The notes below the pieces were generated by a model that searched no databases, had not been told where the DNA came from, and worked only from the letters and a program-made list of their open reading frames with translations. Both the position numbers and the translations under genes were made by a program. A stretch of DNA of 58,466 nucleotides from Candidatus Sulfopaludibacter sp. (GTDB lineage: Bacteria; Acidobacteriota; Terriglobia; Bryobacterales; Bryobacteraceae). Of this stretch, positions 17,371 through 25,290 are shown piece after piece. Every line of letters begins with the position of its first letter. Within the stretch, counting starts at the first letter, position 1. Where the stretch lies: contig JARLGM010000021.1 of the NCBI GenBank assembly GCA_031292755.1, positions 1 to 58,466 on the forward strand, given 5' to 3'.

Positions 17371-18114
17371 ATGCGGAAAACGATTCTGATTCTTGGCATT
17401 TTGATCCCGCAGTGCGTGGCGTTGTTCGGCCAAGGTATCACGGCTGGGTCCATGTTCGAGGTAACTTCGGTCAAGCCGACACCGCCGGACCGGCAGAACC
17501 AACTTCGGGTGGACTACTGCCGAGCAGGCGGCACCTTTTCCGTCGGAGGCACGCCCCTGATATGGTCCCTTGCTTACGCCTATCGCGTGAAGGAGTACCA
17601 GATCTCGGGTGCACCCGGTTGGCTCAGCGCGTTTGACTCTGCCTACGACATTGAGGGCAAGCCGGCTGGCTCCGTGGCCAATGAGCAATGTCGGCTAATG
17701 GTGCAGTCGCTCTTCGTAGATCGATTCAAACTGGCTGCACACCGGGACACGAAGGAAATGCCCGTTTACCTGTTGGTCATTGGTAAGAACGGAACGAAAC
17801 TCCGAGAGGGAGACGGCGTAAAGCTGAATGGTGCAGTGCAAATCGGCGCATCGGGAAAGCCGCAATGGGCCGACGGGTGGAACATGTCAACCCTTGCAAG
17901 CTACCTTTCAGACTTCACAGGCCGACCCGTCGTGGATCGAACTGGACTTCCCGGAACATATGGAATCACTCTCGAGTTTTCTCAGGGGGATCAAAACGAT
18001 CGACCAAGCATCTTCACGGCTGTGCAGGAGCAGCTTGGCCTAAAGCTGGAGCCGGGGAGGACACCAGTCGAGGTTTTCGTCATCGACCACATCGAAAGAC
18101 CGAGCGCCAATTAG
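17371..18114 (+). CDS. TIGR03435-type secreted protein
   Basis: A 247-residue protein with a Sec signal (MRKTILILGILIPQCVALFGQ). It shows the hallmarks of the Solibacter-enriched TIGR03435 family: FEVTSVKP near the mature start, then a GGTFSVGGTPL block, LIWSLAYAYRVKEYQISGAPGWL, FDIEGK-like YDIEGK, RLMVQSLFVDRFKLAAHRDTKEMPVY, and a C-terminal RPVVDRTGLPGTYGITLEF and EQLGLKLEPGRTPVEVFVIDHIERP. Family members are exported and their role is unknown; in related genomes they occur in many copies. The gene is single and divergent from the toxin-antitoxin pair. Confidence 0.88.
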   Translation: MRKTILILGILIPQCVALFGQGITAGSMFEVTSVKPTPPDRQNQLRVDYCRAGGTFSVGGTPLIWSLAYAYRVKEYQISGAPGWLSAFDSAYDIEGKPAGSVANEQCRLMVQSLFVDRFKLAAHRDTKEMPVYLLVIGKNGTKLREGDGVKLNGAVQIGASGKPQWADGWNMSTLASYLSDFTGRPVVDRTGLPGTYGITLEFSQGDQNDRPSIFTAVQEQLGLKLEPGRTPVEVFVIDHIERPSAN

Positions 18115-18241
18115 AGAGCGCATAGGGACAGGAGCCCCTTATATCTCGGGAATATTTATAGTGGCTGGACCGGCGGCCTAACTTAACAGAATTGAGGCCT
18201 GAGTGCGTGCACTCGGTGACTCTCGGGGCCGCGCCTGAGCC

Positions 18242-20050
18242 CTACGCCACGCCCATGCTCTGAGCTTGCACCACGTGCGCTCCGGGGAGCCGCAGACTGA
18301 AGCGCGCGCCGCCGCCGGGGGCCGAACCCACCGAGAGATCGCCGCCATGATCCAGCACCGTCTGCCGCGTGAGCGCCAGGCCGAGACCCAGCCCATTGCG
18401 TTTGCCCGCTGTAACGAAGGGCTGGAACAGCTTGGGGCGGATCTCCGGCGCGACGCCGGGACCGGTATCGTCCACGTGCACCAGCACCGCACCGCGTTCG
18501 AGTTGCGCCGAGATGCGGACCGAGCCACCCTCCGGCATCGCTTCAATGGCATTGCCGATCAGGTTCACGAATGCCCGCTCCATGCGGCTGCGCTCCAGCG
18601 GCAGCTCGATTTCCGGCGCAATGTCGATGGTCAGCGTCGCATGCTGGGCTTCCGCGGTCGTGGCCAGCGATTCGCAAGCCGCCGCGGCCACTTCGCGCAG
18701 ACGGCACAGTTCGGGAGCCCTGCTCTTGCCGCGCGAAACATTCAGGAGGTCCTGTAGCAGTTCCTGAATCCGGCGCGAGGCGCGATAGATATTGCCGGCC
18801 AGGCGCTTGACGTGAGCCGGGGGAAGGTCCGCGTCCACCAGCATCTCGGCACCGCCATAGATGGCGGCCAGAGGATTCCGCAAATCGTGCACGATCGACC
18901 CCGACAGGCGGCCGATGGTGGAGATGCGCTCCTGGCGGATGAGCTCTTCCCGCCCCTGCCGGATGGAGGCGCACATGGCGTTGAACGTCCGCGCCAGCCG
19001 CCCCATTTCGTCTTCACTGTGTACCGGCACCTCAATCGCGTAGTTTTGGCGCGCCACCTCGGCCGCGGCCCGGTCCAGTTGTTCCACCGGTTCGACGATG
19101 CGCCGGGCCAGCAGGTAGGTCAGCCCCAACCCTGCGCACATGGCCGCCAGCCACAGCAGAAGGATGGTGGTGGAGAGGCTCGCGATGCGGGACTCGGCGA
19201 CTTCGAACGACCGCAGAATCCAGATATCCGCCACTTTGCTGCCGGAAATATCCTTCAGGGGCTGGCGCACCCAGGCATACTTGTGGATGCCGTCGCTCAC
19301 CAGTTCGGTTTCTCTGGTATGCAGCAGGTTGGCGCGCGTGACACTGGTGGCCCGCGGGTTCAGAGTGGAAGCGATCACTCCGTCGCTGGTATCGAACAGG
19401 ATGTCGCTGCCGGTGTCTTTCTTCAGTTCCCGGGCCACCAGCGCGTCCACTTTGTAACCCGCCACCAGCACCTTGCGCAAGTCCTGTCCCTGGGACGAAT
19501 CGAAATAGACCGGTGTCACCGTGATCTGATACAACTCGCACGGGTCGCCGTTCTGAAAGAAGAAGCCGGAAACCTGCAGATTGGCGCTTTCATGCGGATC
19601 TTCGATATGCGGCGGAAATCTCGCCGCGGCCGTGCGCACAATTTCCAGGCTCTGCGCCAGTGAGGGAGAAGTGACGCCGCCCAGTGAGGCCAGTACCTTG
19701 CCATTCGGCTCGGTGACCAGAAAGATGGCATCCGTGCTGGAAACCTTGGACCAGAGTTCGCCCGCGCTGTCTTCGATGGTGGCTTTGTCGCCGGTCCCCA
19801 GCGCCGTCCGCACCTCCCTCATCTCGCTGATGATCGTGCTGACCGACTCCAACAATTCCTGGCGGCTCTTCCAGAGCGAAGTATACGCCTGGAAACTCCC
19901 GCGCACCTCCGCTTCCAGGCTGTCCGACATGGTGCGGTTGATGTTGCCCAGCACAATCGCCGTGGTGATGGCGAACAGCAGCGTGACCGCGCAGGAAGTG
20001 GAGAGCAGAATCTTGACCAGCAGCGACAGGCGGGCAAACCGGGATCGCAT
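18242..20050 (-). CDS. Membrane sensor histidine kinase (HAMP, HisKA, HATPase)
   Basis: A 602-residue kinase. Membrane helices near 10-33 and 293-315 flank a periplasmic sensor domain of about 255 residues that looks like a CACHE type (DAIFLVTEPNGKVLASLGG; SDILFDTSDGVIAST). A HAMP linker follows (about 316-368), then the H-box SIVHDLRNPL with phospho-accepting His 388, and the ATPase domain with NLIGNAIEAMPEGG, DDTGPGV and GLGLGLALTRQ. Its ATG overlaps the cupredoxin stop in TGATG. It is the last gene of a five-gene unit and probably phosphorylates the regulator at 22507, the receiver at 22065, or both. Confidence 0.92.
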   Translation of the reverse strand: MRSRFARLSLLVKILLSTSCAVTLLFAITTAIVLGNINRTMSDSLEAEVRGSFQAYTSLWKSRQELLESVSTIISEMREVRTALGTGDKATIEDSAGELWSKVSSTDAIFLVTEPNGKVLASLGGVTSPSLAQSLEIVRTAAARFPPHIEDPHESANLQVSGFFFQNGDPCELYQITVTPVYFDSSQGQDLRKVLVAGYKVDALVARELKKDTGSDILFDTSDGVIASTLNPRATSVTRANLLHTRETELVSDGIHKYAWVRQPLKDISGSKVADIWILRSFEVAESRIASLSTTILLLWLAAMCAGLGLTYLLARRIVEPVEQLDRAAAEVARQNYAIEVPVHSEDEMGRLARTFNAMCASIRQGREELIRQERISTIGRLSGSIVHDLRNPLAAIYGGAEMLVDADLPPAHVKRLAGNIYRASRRIQELLQDLLNVSRGKSRAPELCRLREVAAAACESLATTAEAQHATLTIDIAPEIELPLERSRMERAFVNLIGNAIEAMPEGGSVRISAQLERGAVLVHVDDTGPGVAPEIRPKLFQPFVTAGKRNGLGLGLALTRQTVLDHGGDLSVGSAPGGGARFSLRLPGAHVVQAQSMGVA

Positions 20051-20751
20051 CAGTGGCCTCCCATGTAAGTGCCGTCGGTTGCCTTGGGGTACGGCATGCC
20101 GTGTTTGTCCAGGTGCTCGGACGGCACGAACCCGGTCTCCGTGATCGAAACCAGCGGCAGCGTCAGGCCGCCCTCTGGCACCGTAATCCGGCGTTCCAGA
20201 AATTGCAGATTTTCGGGCAGCGCCCGCTCATGGTAAATGTGCAGTTGATACTCACCGGGAGGAATGCCGATGATGCTGAACTTCCCGGTAGGCTTGGTCA
20301 CGTCGTACCAGGGCGTCGGCACCACGTCGATGATGGCGCTCATCGTAGAGTGAATGTTGCAGAACACCTGCACGATTCCGGGCCTGCGGAACGTTTCCGA
20401 CCGCGAGGTTCCCGGCGGATACAGCGCCAGGTCGAAGGTCTGCCCGCTGAATTTCGAAAAGGCGTTGTGAAAGATCGGATCGAGATTCGGGAAATCCACC
20501 GTGCCGCCCACCTGAATGGCTACCACGTGCGGCGTGAAATGCTTGTTTTGCTGCTTCATTTCCACCTGGCGGGGCACCACAGGCACGGGCGTGTCGCGGT
20601 CCACCGGCTGGAGCCATAGGACCACGCCGGAATAATTATGCCGCCGCGCCGACAGGTCCTGGGAGTTGGTCAACTCCACCTGACCGGTGAGCGATGCACT
20701 GTAAGCCAGGCCCAGGACCGCGCTAGAACAGATAAGCCAACGCCAAATCAT
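20050..20751 (-). CDS. Exported cupredoxin-like protein
   Basis: A 233-residue protein with a short signal peptide (to about residue 19). The N-terminal two thirds is cupredoxin-like: GGTVDFPNLDPIFHNAFS supplies one His (95), and FCNIHSTM supplies Cys 131, His 134 and Met 137, the ligand set of a type 1 copper site. The C-terminal part (GKFSIIGIPPGEYQLHIYHE) resembles a carboxypeptidase regulatory-like beta sandwich. Similar proteins are sometimes labelled methylamine utilisation or plastocyanin-like. It overlaps the upstream barrel gene by 29 nt and the kinase by 1 nt. A periplasmic redox or copper carrier is likely; electron partners are unknown. Confidence 0.8.
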   Translation of the reverse strand: MIWRWLICSSAVLGLAYSASLTGQVELTNSQDLSARRHNYSGVVLWLQPVDRDTPVPVVPRQVEMKQQNKHFTPHVVAIQVGGTVDFPNLDPIFHNAFSKFSGQTFDLALYPPGTSRSETFRRPGIVQVFCNIHSTMSAIIDVVPTPWYDVTKPTGKFSIIGIPPGEYQLHIYHERALPENLQFLERRITVPEGGLTLPLVSITETGFVPSEHLDKHGMPYPKATDGTYMGGH

Positions 20752-22078
20752 AGTGGTTGTTAATCAGGGTACCCTGACCAATATATACGCTCCGCAACTG
20801 CGAAAACTCGGGCCCGATCAGCACGTTCGGCGCAATGCGGTAGAAGATGTTGGCGCCAAACATGGCGTTGCGGCTGACATCCCCCGTGCTGAGGTATTGC
20901 AGCCCGTAATTCTGCCGGCCGCTAAAAAGGTGCAGGTCCAGGCGCGGCAGGGCGTGAATCGTAAGCTGGCCCCAAAGCCCGAGGCTGTCGATTGGCCACG
21001 CAATGCGCCGGTAAACAACGTACCCCTGGTTGACCGCGCCGGTTCCGAGATTGGCGACGTTCTGGCCATTGAAGAATGCTCCGCTAAATTCCGCCACCCG
21101 CCAGGGCTTCAACAGCCAATCCATGGAGAACAGGTTCGAGGGGATGGAGAAGCCGCTGGCGTGCGTGGTGCTGGCGTGGAAGCCGGGAGCGATCTCGAAA
21201 CGCCGGTCGCCGTCCAGGTTGTAGTAAAGCTCGTAGCGGCCTTCCAGACCCGGACGCACCGCCGCCACGCCGGGAGGCAGCGCGGTGGTGTCGTATGGCC
21301 CGACTTCGCGCGTTTCCACCACTCCCATGCGCGCCCGCAGACCGGCGTGCGATCCGAATTTCAGGTCCTGCTCCAGGCGCACCTGCGGGATCCACAGCCA
21401 GAGGTTGCCCGCTCCGGTGAGCGGCGAAATGGCCACCTGCGCCAGGGAATCCGGTTCGCGCGGATTAAAGATCGGCTTTTCCACTCCCACCAGAATGTTA
21501 CGGCTCGTCCAATCCAGTTCGATGGACCCGGTGCGCAGCCGCATAGTCTGGGCCAGCGGAGCGGACCCGCTGGCGAAATCCATGTAAACGGAGCCGCGGA
21601 CGGTACCCCCCAGAAAGGTCCGCGGCCCACTGAATTCCAGGCCCACGATCGTCTGGCGCAGGGTCGCTCCTGCCAGTGCGGTTCCCGGCGCCGCCACCGT
21701 GGGGTAAGCGAAGCCTCCATTCTGCCGCGAATCGAGGAAGGTATTAAAGAGCGCCATCCCGGCCAGCCGGATGGGAAACTTCTGCGAAGCTTCCACCTTG
21801 GTCTGGGCCTGTTCTTCGATCTGACTTTGCTGTGTGTCGAGACGCTCCGCGGTGGATGGCTGCGCGGCCGCCGGCGCCGCGGCGGGAGTCGCTTCCCCGC
21901 GCGCCGCGGCCAGTTCGGAGCGCAGTTGCTTTACCTGTTCGGAAAGCGAACGGTTTTCCTGTTCCAGGCGGTCCAGCCGGTCCAGGATGCCTTTCAGTTC
22001 GGGAGAAGGCTGGCTCTGCGCGGATAGCAGCGCGGAAAGCAGAAAGAAAGCTGCTGCGAGTTTCCTAAGACCGGCCAT
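20723..22078 (-). CDS. Outer-membrane beta-barrel protein with N-terminal coiled coil
   Basis: A 451-residue protein. Signal peptide to about residue 21, a Leu/Glu heptad coiled coil (ILDRLDRLEQENRSLSEQVKQL), an Ala/Pro linker, then a long stretch of alternating beta strands from about residue 105 to the C-terminal Phe (DLALAYLF), as in outer-membrane barrels. Strand motifs include GSIELDWTSRNILVGVEKP and GPEFSQLRSVYIGQG. The layout recalls porins with a trimeric coiled-coil stalk. It sits between the lone receiver gene (14-nt overlap at its start) and the cupredoxin. The transported substrate is not evident. Confidence 0.8.
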   Translation of the reverse strand: MAGLRKLAAAFFLLSALLSAQSQPSPELKGILDRLDRLEQENRSLSEQVKQLRSELAAARGEATPAAAPAAAQPSTAERLDTQQSQIEEQAQTKVEASQKFPIRLAGMALFNTFLDSRQNGGFAYPTVAAPGTALAGATLRQTIVGLEFSGPRTFLGGTVRGSVYMDFASGSAPLAQTMRLRTGSIELDWTSRNILVGVEKPIFNPREPDSLAQVAISPLTGAGNLWLWIPQVRLEQDLKFGSHAGLRARMGVVETREVGPYDTTALPPGVAAVRPGLEGRYELYYNLDGDRRFEIAPGFHASTTHASGFSIPSNLFSMDWLLKPWRVAEFSGAFFNGQNVANLGTGAVNQGYVVYRRIAWPIDSLGLWGQLTIHALPRLDLHLFSGRQNYGLQYLSTGDVSRNAMFGANIFYRIAPNVLIGPEFSQLRSVYIGQGTLINNHYDLALAYLF

Positions 22079-22478
22079 TCAGGAGTTGCTCCAGTTTCCG
22101 GCGGACTTGCGCGGGAGAAAACGGCTTTGGGAAGTAGGCGCTCACGCCCAATTCGGCGATGCGTTGCGGGGTGGCGGGGTCGGTATCGGCGCTCACCACG
22201 ATGATCGGGGTGGCGGAATGCCTGGCGTCCCGCCGGACTCTGCGGATCAGTTCGAAGCCGTCCATGCGGGGCATATTCAGGTCTGTCACGATGGCCTGCA
22301 CGGCCGGCCCGCCGCCATTGAGGATGCGCAGGGCGTCGGCGGCGCTGGTGGCCAGTTGCACCGACACGCCGGGAATTTCGCCCAGCGCGATTTCCAGCAT
22401 CGCCGCCGTATTCTCGGAGTCATCGACGATCAAAACCGGATGAGCACCCTCTGGGGGCATGAGGCTATTGTCACCCAT
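22065..22478 (-). CDS. Single-domain response regulator (receiver only)
   Basis: A 137-residue receiver with acidic pair DD (19-20), phospho-acceptor Asp 66 in VTDLNMPRMDG, switch Ser in VVSAD and Lys 118 in FPKPFSP. There is no output domain, so it may act as a phosphorelay intermediate or bind a partner. It overlaps the barrel gene start by 14 nt and follows the OmpR-type regulator gene by 28 nt. Confidence 0.9.
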   Translation of the reverse strand: MGDNSLMPPEGAHPVLIVDDSENTAAMLEIALGEIPGVSVQLATSAADALRILNGGGPAVQAIVTDLNMPRMDGFELIRRVRRDARHSATPIIVVSADTDPATPQRIAELGVSAYFPKPFSPAQVRRKLEQLLNGRS

Positions 22479-22506
22479 CCGTGGAGCCTTGGAACTGTAA
22501 ATTCTG

Positions 22507-23181
22507 TTACGGAACGAAGCGGTAGCCTACCCCGTGAACCGTCAGAAAATGGCGCGGCGTATTGGGGTCCGGCTCCAGTTTCTGCCGCAATTTCACCACG
22601 TGCGCATCCACCGTGCGGGTGTTGGGAAAGAACTCGTAGCCCCACACCGAGTTGAGAATCATGTCGCGCGTCAGCGGCCGGTCCGGGTTATGCAGAAAAT
22701 AACTGAGCAGGTTATATTCGGCCGGTGTGAGTTTCAATTCCTCGCCTTTGCGGGTGACGATGCGGCGTTCGAAATCAATCTGGTTGCCGCTGAACTGAAT
22801 CACCTTGCGGGCATCGGCGGAGGCCCGCCGGAGCACGGCGCGGATGCGCGCCATCAGTTCGCGTGTGCCGAACGGCTTGACCACGTAATCGTCGGCGCCG
22901 ATTTCAAGCAGCAGCACCTTGTCGAGCTCATCGCCCACGGCGCTCAACACGATAATCGGAGTGCTTACCTGCGCGGCGCGCAACTGCTTGCAGATCTCCG
23001 TGCCGCTCATTCCCGGCAGGCGCAGATCCACCAGCACCATATCGGGTTTCAGGATCACCGCCTTATCGAAACCGCTCTTCCCGTCGCCAACCAGGACCGC
23101 GCGAAAGCCCTCCTGCTCCAACATCACACCGATGGTGTCGCGCAGGCTTTCGTCGTCGTCAATCACCAGGATGGTCTGCAT
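22507..23181 (-). CDS. OmpR/PhoB-family response regulator
   Basis: A 224-residue DNA-binding regulator. The receiver has acidic residues 9-10, phospho-acceptor Asp 52 in VDLRLPG, and Lys 102 in VVKPFG. The winged-helix output domain (about 127-224) has FERRIVTRKGEELKLTPAEYNLL, RTVDAHVVKLRQKLE and the ending VHGVGYRFVP. The ATG at 23181 is chosen over an in-frame TTG at 23202 because the receiver fold begins there. It is the first gene of the operon that ends with the sensor kinase. Confidence 0.92.
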   Translation of the reverse strand: MQTILVIDDDESLRDTIGVMLEQEGFRAVLVGDGKSGFDKAVILKPDMVLVDLRLPGMSGTEICKQLRAAQVSTPIIVLSAVGDELDKVLLLEIGADDYVVKPFGTRELMARIRAVLRRASADARKVIQFSGNQIDFERRIVTRKGEELKLTPAEYNLLSYFLHNPDRPLTRDMILNSVWGYEFFPNTRTVDAHVVKLRQKLEPDPNTPRHFLTVHGVGYRFVP

Positions 23182-23192
23182 GCGCTTTTTCG

Positions 23193-23198
23193 ATTGTA
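23193..23198 (-). promoter_or_regulatory. Candidate -10 hexamer TACAAT of the signalling operon
   Basis: On the minus strand TACAAT ends 11 nt before the ATG at 23181. It would give a leader of only a few nucleotides. It is divergent from a TACACT element serving the Rieske gene. Confidence 0.4.
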
Positions 23199-23224
23199 GC
23201 AATCGGATTATTCCGTCCGTTCGC

Positions 23225-23230
23225 TACACT
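23225..23230 (+). promoter_or_regulatory. Candidate -10 hexamer TACACT of the Rieske-mutM pair
   Basis: TACACT ends 6 nt before the ATG at 23237 (gap GGGAAC), placing the expected transcription start at or next to the start codon. Confidence 0.45.
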
Positions 23231-23236
23231 GGGAAC

Positions 23237-23542
23237 ATGCCGCTGATTCACGTGGGTAAGGTCTCGGCCTTGCCGCCGGACTCCGTCATGGAGGTGCTGG
23301 TGGGCGATCGCCCCTACGCCGTTTGCAATTTGGGCGGCGAGATTCACGCCATCGATGGCGTATGCCTGCATCGCGGCGGGCCTCTGGGCCAGGGCCAGAT
23401 TCATGACGGCCGCGTCGTGTGTCCGTACCATCTGTGGGAGTTCGATTGCCGTACGGGAGAATACGATTACGACCCCACCAGGCGCGTCGCCACGTTCCCT
23501 GTGAAGGTTGAAGGCGACGATATTCTGTTGCAGGTGCCCTGA
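23237..23542 (+). CDS. Rieske [2Fe-2S] ferredoxin-type protein
   Basis: A 101-residue soluble Rieske protein. The cluster-binding pattern is complete: CLH near residue 45, then 16 residues, then CPYH. The spacing and overall length match NirD/biphenyl-dioxygenase ferredoxin types. No signal or membrane helix, so it acts in the cytoplasm as an electron carrier. The ATG follows a -10-like TACACT by 6 nt. Its TGA directly abuts the GTG of the mutM gene, so the two are cotranscribed and possibly coupled. Confidence 0.9.
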   Translation: MPLIHVGKVSALPPDSVMEVLVGDRPYAVCNLGGEIHAIDGVCLHRGGPLGQGQIHDGRVVCPYHLWEFDCRTGEYDYDPTRRVATFPVKVEGDDILLQVP

Positions 23543-24337
23543 GTGCCGGAACTTCCGGAAGTCGAAACTGTCACCCGTTCCATCGCTCCGCTGGTCGGCC
23601 GGCGGATCGTATCGGCGGAATTCCGTTGCGTGCGCGTGCTGCGCGGCGGCGATCCGGACCGCATGGCGGCCCGCATCCAGGGCCGCGGGATTACCGCCAT
23701 CAAGCGCTACGGCAAGTTCATCGTGATGTCGCTAGAAGGCGGCGGATATCTTATGATTCATCTCGGCATGACGGGCCGCCTCCTTCTCGGAGGACCGGCC
23801 GGCAAGCATACCCACGCCATCCTGACCTTCGATCGCGGATACCTCCTGTACGACGACAGCCGGCAGTTCGGCTGCCTGGAATTCAGTGAGGAGTTTCCCG
23901 CGCGCGTGGCCCGCCTGGGTCCGGAGCCTTTGGAAATCTCCTTCGAGGAGTTTGCGGCCCGTGTGAAACGCCACAAGACCCGTGTCAAGGCCTTGCTGTT
24001 GAACCAGACCTTCGTGCGCGGGGTGGGCAATATTTATGCCGACGAGGCCCTGTTCCGCTCCGGGATTCACCCCCTGGCTATGGCAAGCCGGCTGCGCGGG
24101 GAACGTGTCCGCCGTCTCTACGATGCCATGGTGGCCGTGCTCACAGAGGCCATCGCCGCCGGAGGCTCGTCCATCTCCGATTACGTGGATGCGGAGGGCC
24201 GCAAGGGCTTTTTTCAGTTCAGCCATCGTGTTTATCAACGCACCGGCGAACCGTGTACAGTGTGTGGGGCCTCCATCCGCCGCGTTTTGGTAACGCAACG
24301 CTCCTCCCATTTCTGCCCGCGCTGCCAGCGCCGTTAA
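23543..24337 (+). CDS. mutM: Formamidopyrimidine-DNA glycosylase
   Basis: Base-excision repair enzyme that removes 8-oxoguanine and formamidopyrimidines and nicks the abasic site. At 264 residues it has standard family length. The N-terminal Pro-Glu catalytic pair (PELPEVETV), catalytic lysine in IKRYGKF, MIHLGMTGRL, NIYADEALF and the C-terminal zinc finger (CTVC ... CPRC) are all present. It uses a GTG start directly after the Rieske stop. Confidence 0.97.
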   Translation: MPELPEVETVTRSIAPLVGRRIVSAEFRCVRVLRGGDPDRMAARIQGRGITAIKRYGKFIVMSLEGGGYLMIHLGMTGRLLLGGPAGKHTHAILTFDRGYLLYDDSRQFGCLEFSEEFPARVARLGPEPLEISFEEFAARVKRHKTRVKALLLNQTFVRGVGNIYADEALFRSGIHPLAMASRLRGERVRRLYDAMVAVLTEAIAAGGSSISDYVDAEGRKGFFQFSHRVYQRTGEPCTVCGASIRRVLVTQRSSHFCPRCQRR

Positions 24338-24385
24338 GTTTTCTTGAGAGTTGAAACCTGACCTTCCGGCCTTGCGTCGTATGTG

Positions 24386-24412
24386 TTGCAACAACACAGT
24401 TTTGCGTTGCAA
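24386..24412. repeat. Inverted repeat TTGCAAC ... GTTGCAA
   Basis: Perfect 7-bp arms with a 13-bp spacer in the 164-bp gap between mutM and the barrel gene at 24502. It could be a regulator site for the barrel gene. Confidence 0.35.
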
Positions 24413-24430
24413 AGGCTCATAATAGCCATG

Positions 24431-24446
24431 ATCAGGTAGCCCTGAT
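24431..24446 (+). repeat. Small hairpin ATCAGG-TAGC-CCTGAT in the barrel-gene leader
   Basis: A perfect 6-bp stem with a 4-nt loop, about 55 bp before the GTG at 24502. No T-run follows. It may be a leader structure. Confidence 0.3.
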
Positions 24447-24501
24447 AGGGCATAATCAAAGTTGTGTGGCAAATCCGCAAAAAATAGAGGAGACTTCTCA
24501 C

Positions 24502-25200
24502 GTGAAACGAATTTCCCGCTACCTTCCGCTGCTCTTAGCGCTGTTCTGCTGCATGCAATATGCGAGCGCCCAGAGCGGATTCGATATCAACATAGGATTT
24601 GGCGCCATCCATGACAAGGCGAGTTCCAGTACGGTCGATCAGGCCTTGCTGCCTTGCAGCGGTCCAAGCGACCCTTACGGGCCCTGTGTATCGACGCCGG
24701 CTCTCAGCGGCTTCATGATGGGATTTGGCGGCGATCTGATGCTGTGGAAGAAATTCGGTGTAGGCGCTGAAGTTGCGTTCCAACCTGCCAAACAGAATTA
24801 TGTGAATCTGAATTCCTCGGCCGCGTATCAGGGGCTGACCGGGCTGCTGTTGCAGTCCCGCGTCACCCTCTACGATTTCGACGGGATTTACGAGCCGATC
24901 AACACCAAGAAATACGCCCTTAAGCTGAAAGGCGGCGTCGGTGGCGCGAATATCAAGTTTTATCAGACCGGCACCAGCGTCGACGCCTTGGCCGGCGCTC
25001 AGACCTTTTCACAGTATTACGAAAGCTCTAACCACTTCAACGTACATGGCGGGGTCGGACTTCAGATTTATCTGACCGACCATATTTTCATTCGTCCCGA
25101 ATTCGACATCCACTACGTTCCCAACCTGACGCAGTTCGGCAGCAACGTCATCTTACAGGGAATGGCCTGGATCGGCTACAGTTGGGGCGACCGTCCGTAA
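24502..25200 (+). CDS. Outer-membrane beta-barrel protein
   Basis: A 232-residue protein with a Sec signal (VKRISRYLPLLLALFCCMQYASAQ), then amphipathic beta strands throughout (FDINIGFGAIHD; FMMGFGGDLMLW; KYALKLKGGVGGANIKFY; IFIRPEFDIHYV; GMAWIGYSWGDRP). The pattern resembles small OmpW/OmpA-type eight-strand barrels. The GTG at 24502 is chosen over the upstream GTG at 24466 because of the nearby GGAG element and because the signal peptide starts there. It is followed by a strong terminator. Ligand unknown. Confidence 0.78.
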   Translation: MKRISRYLPLLLALFCCMQYASAQSGFDINIGFGAIHDKASSSTVDQALLPCSGPSDPYGPCVSTPALSGFMMGFGGDLMLWKKFGVGAEVAFQPAKQNYVNLNSSAAYQGLTGLLLQSRVTLYDFDGIYEPINTKKYALKLKGGVGGANIKFYQTGTSVDALAGAQTFSQYYESSNHFNVHGGVGLQIYLTDHIFIRPEFDIHYVPNLTQFGSNVILQGMAWIGYSWGDRP

Positions 25201-25225
25201 AACCGGCAATCTGTGTTTAAACTCC

Positions 25226-25270
25226 ACCGCTCCCCTGGCGTCGCTCCAATACCGGGGGGGCGGTTTTTTT
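25226..25270 (+). terminator. Rho-independent terminator
   Basis: GC-rich arms (ACCGC ... CCCC against GGGG ... GCGGT) closed by a loop and followed by seven T residues (25264-25270), 25 bp after the barrel gene stop. Confidence 0.7.
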
Positions 25271-25290
25271 AGAATATTGCTCTTGAGGAG

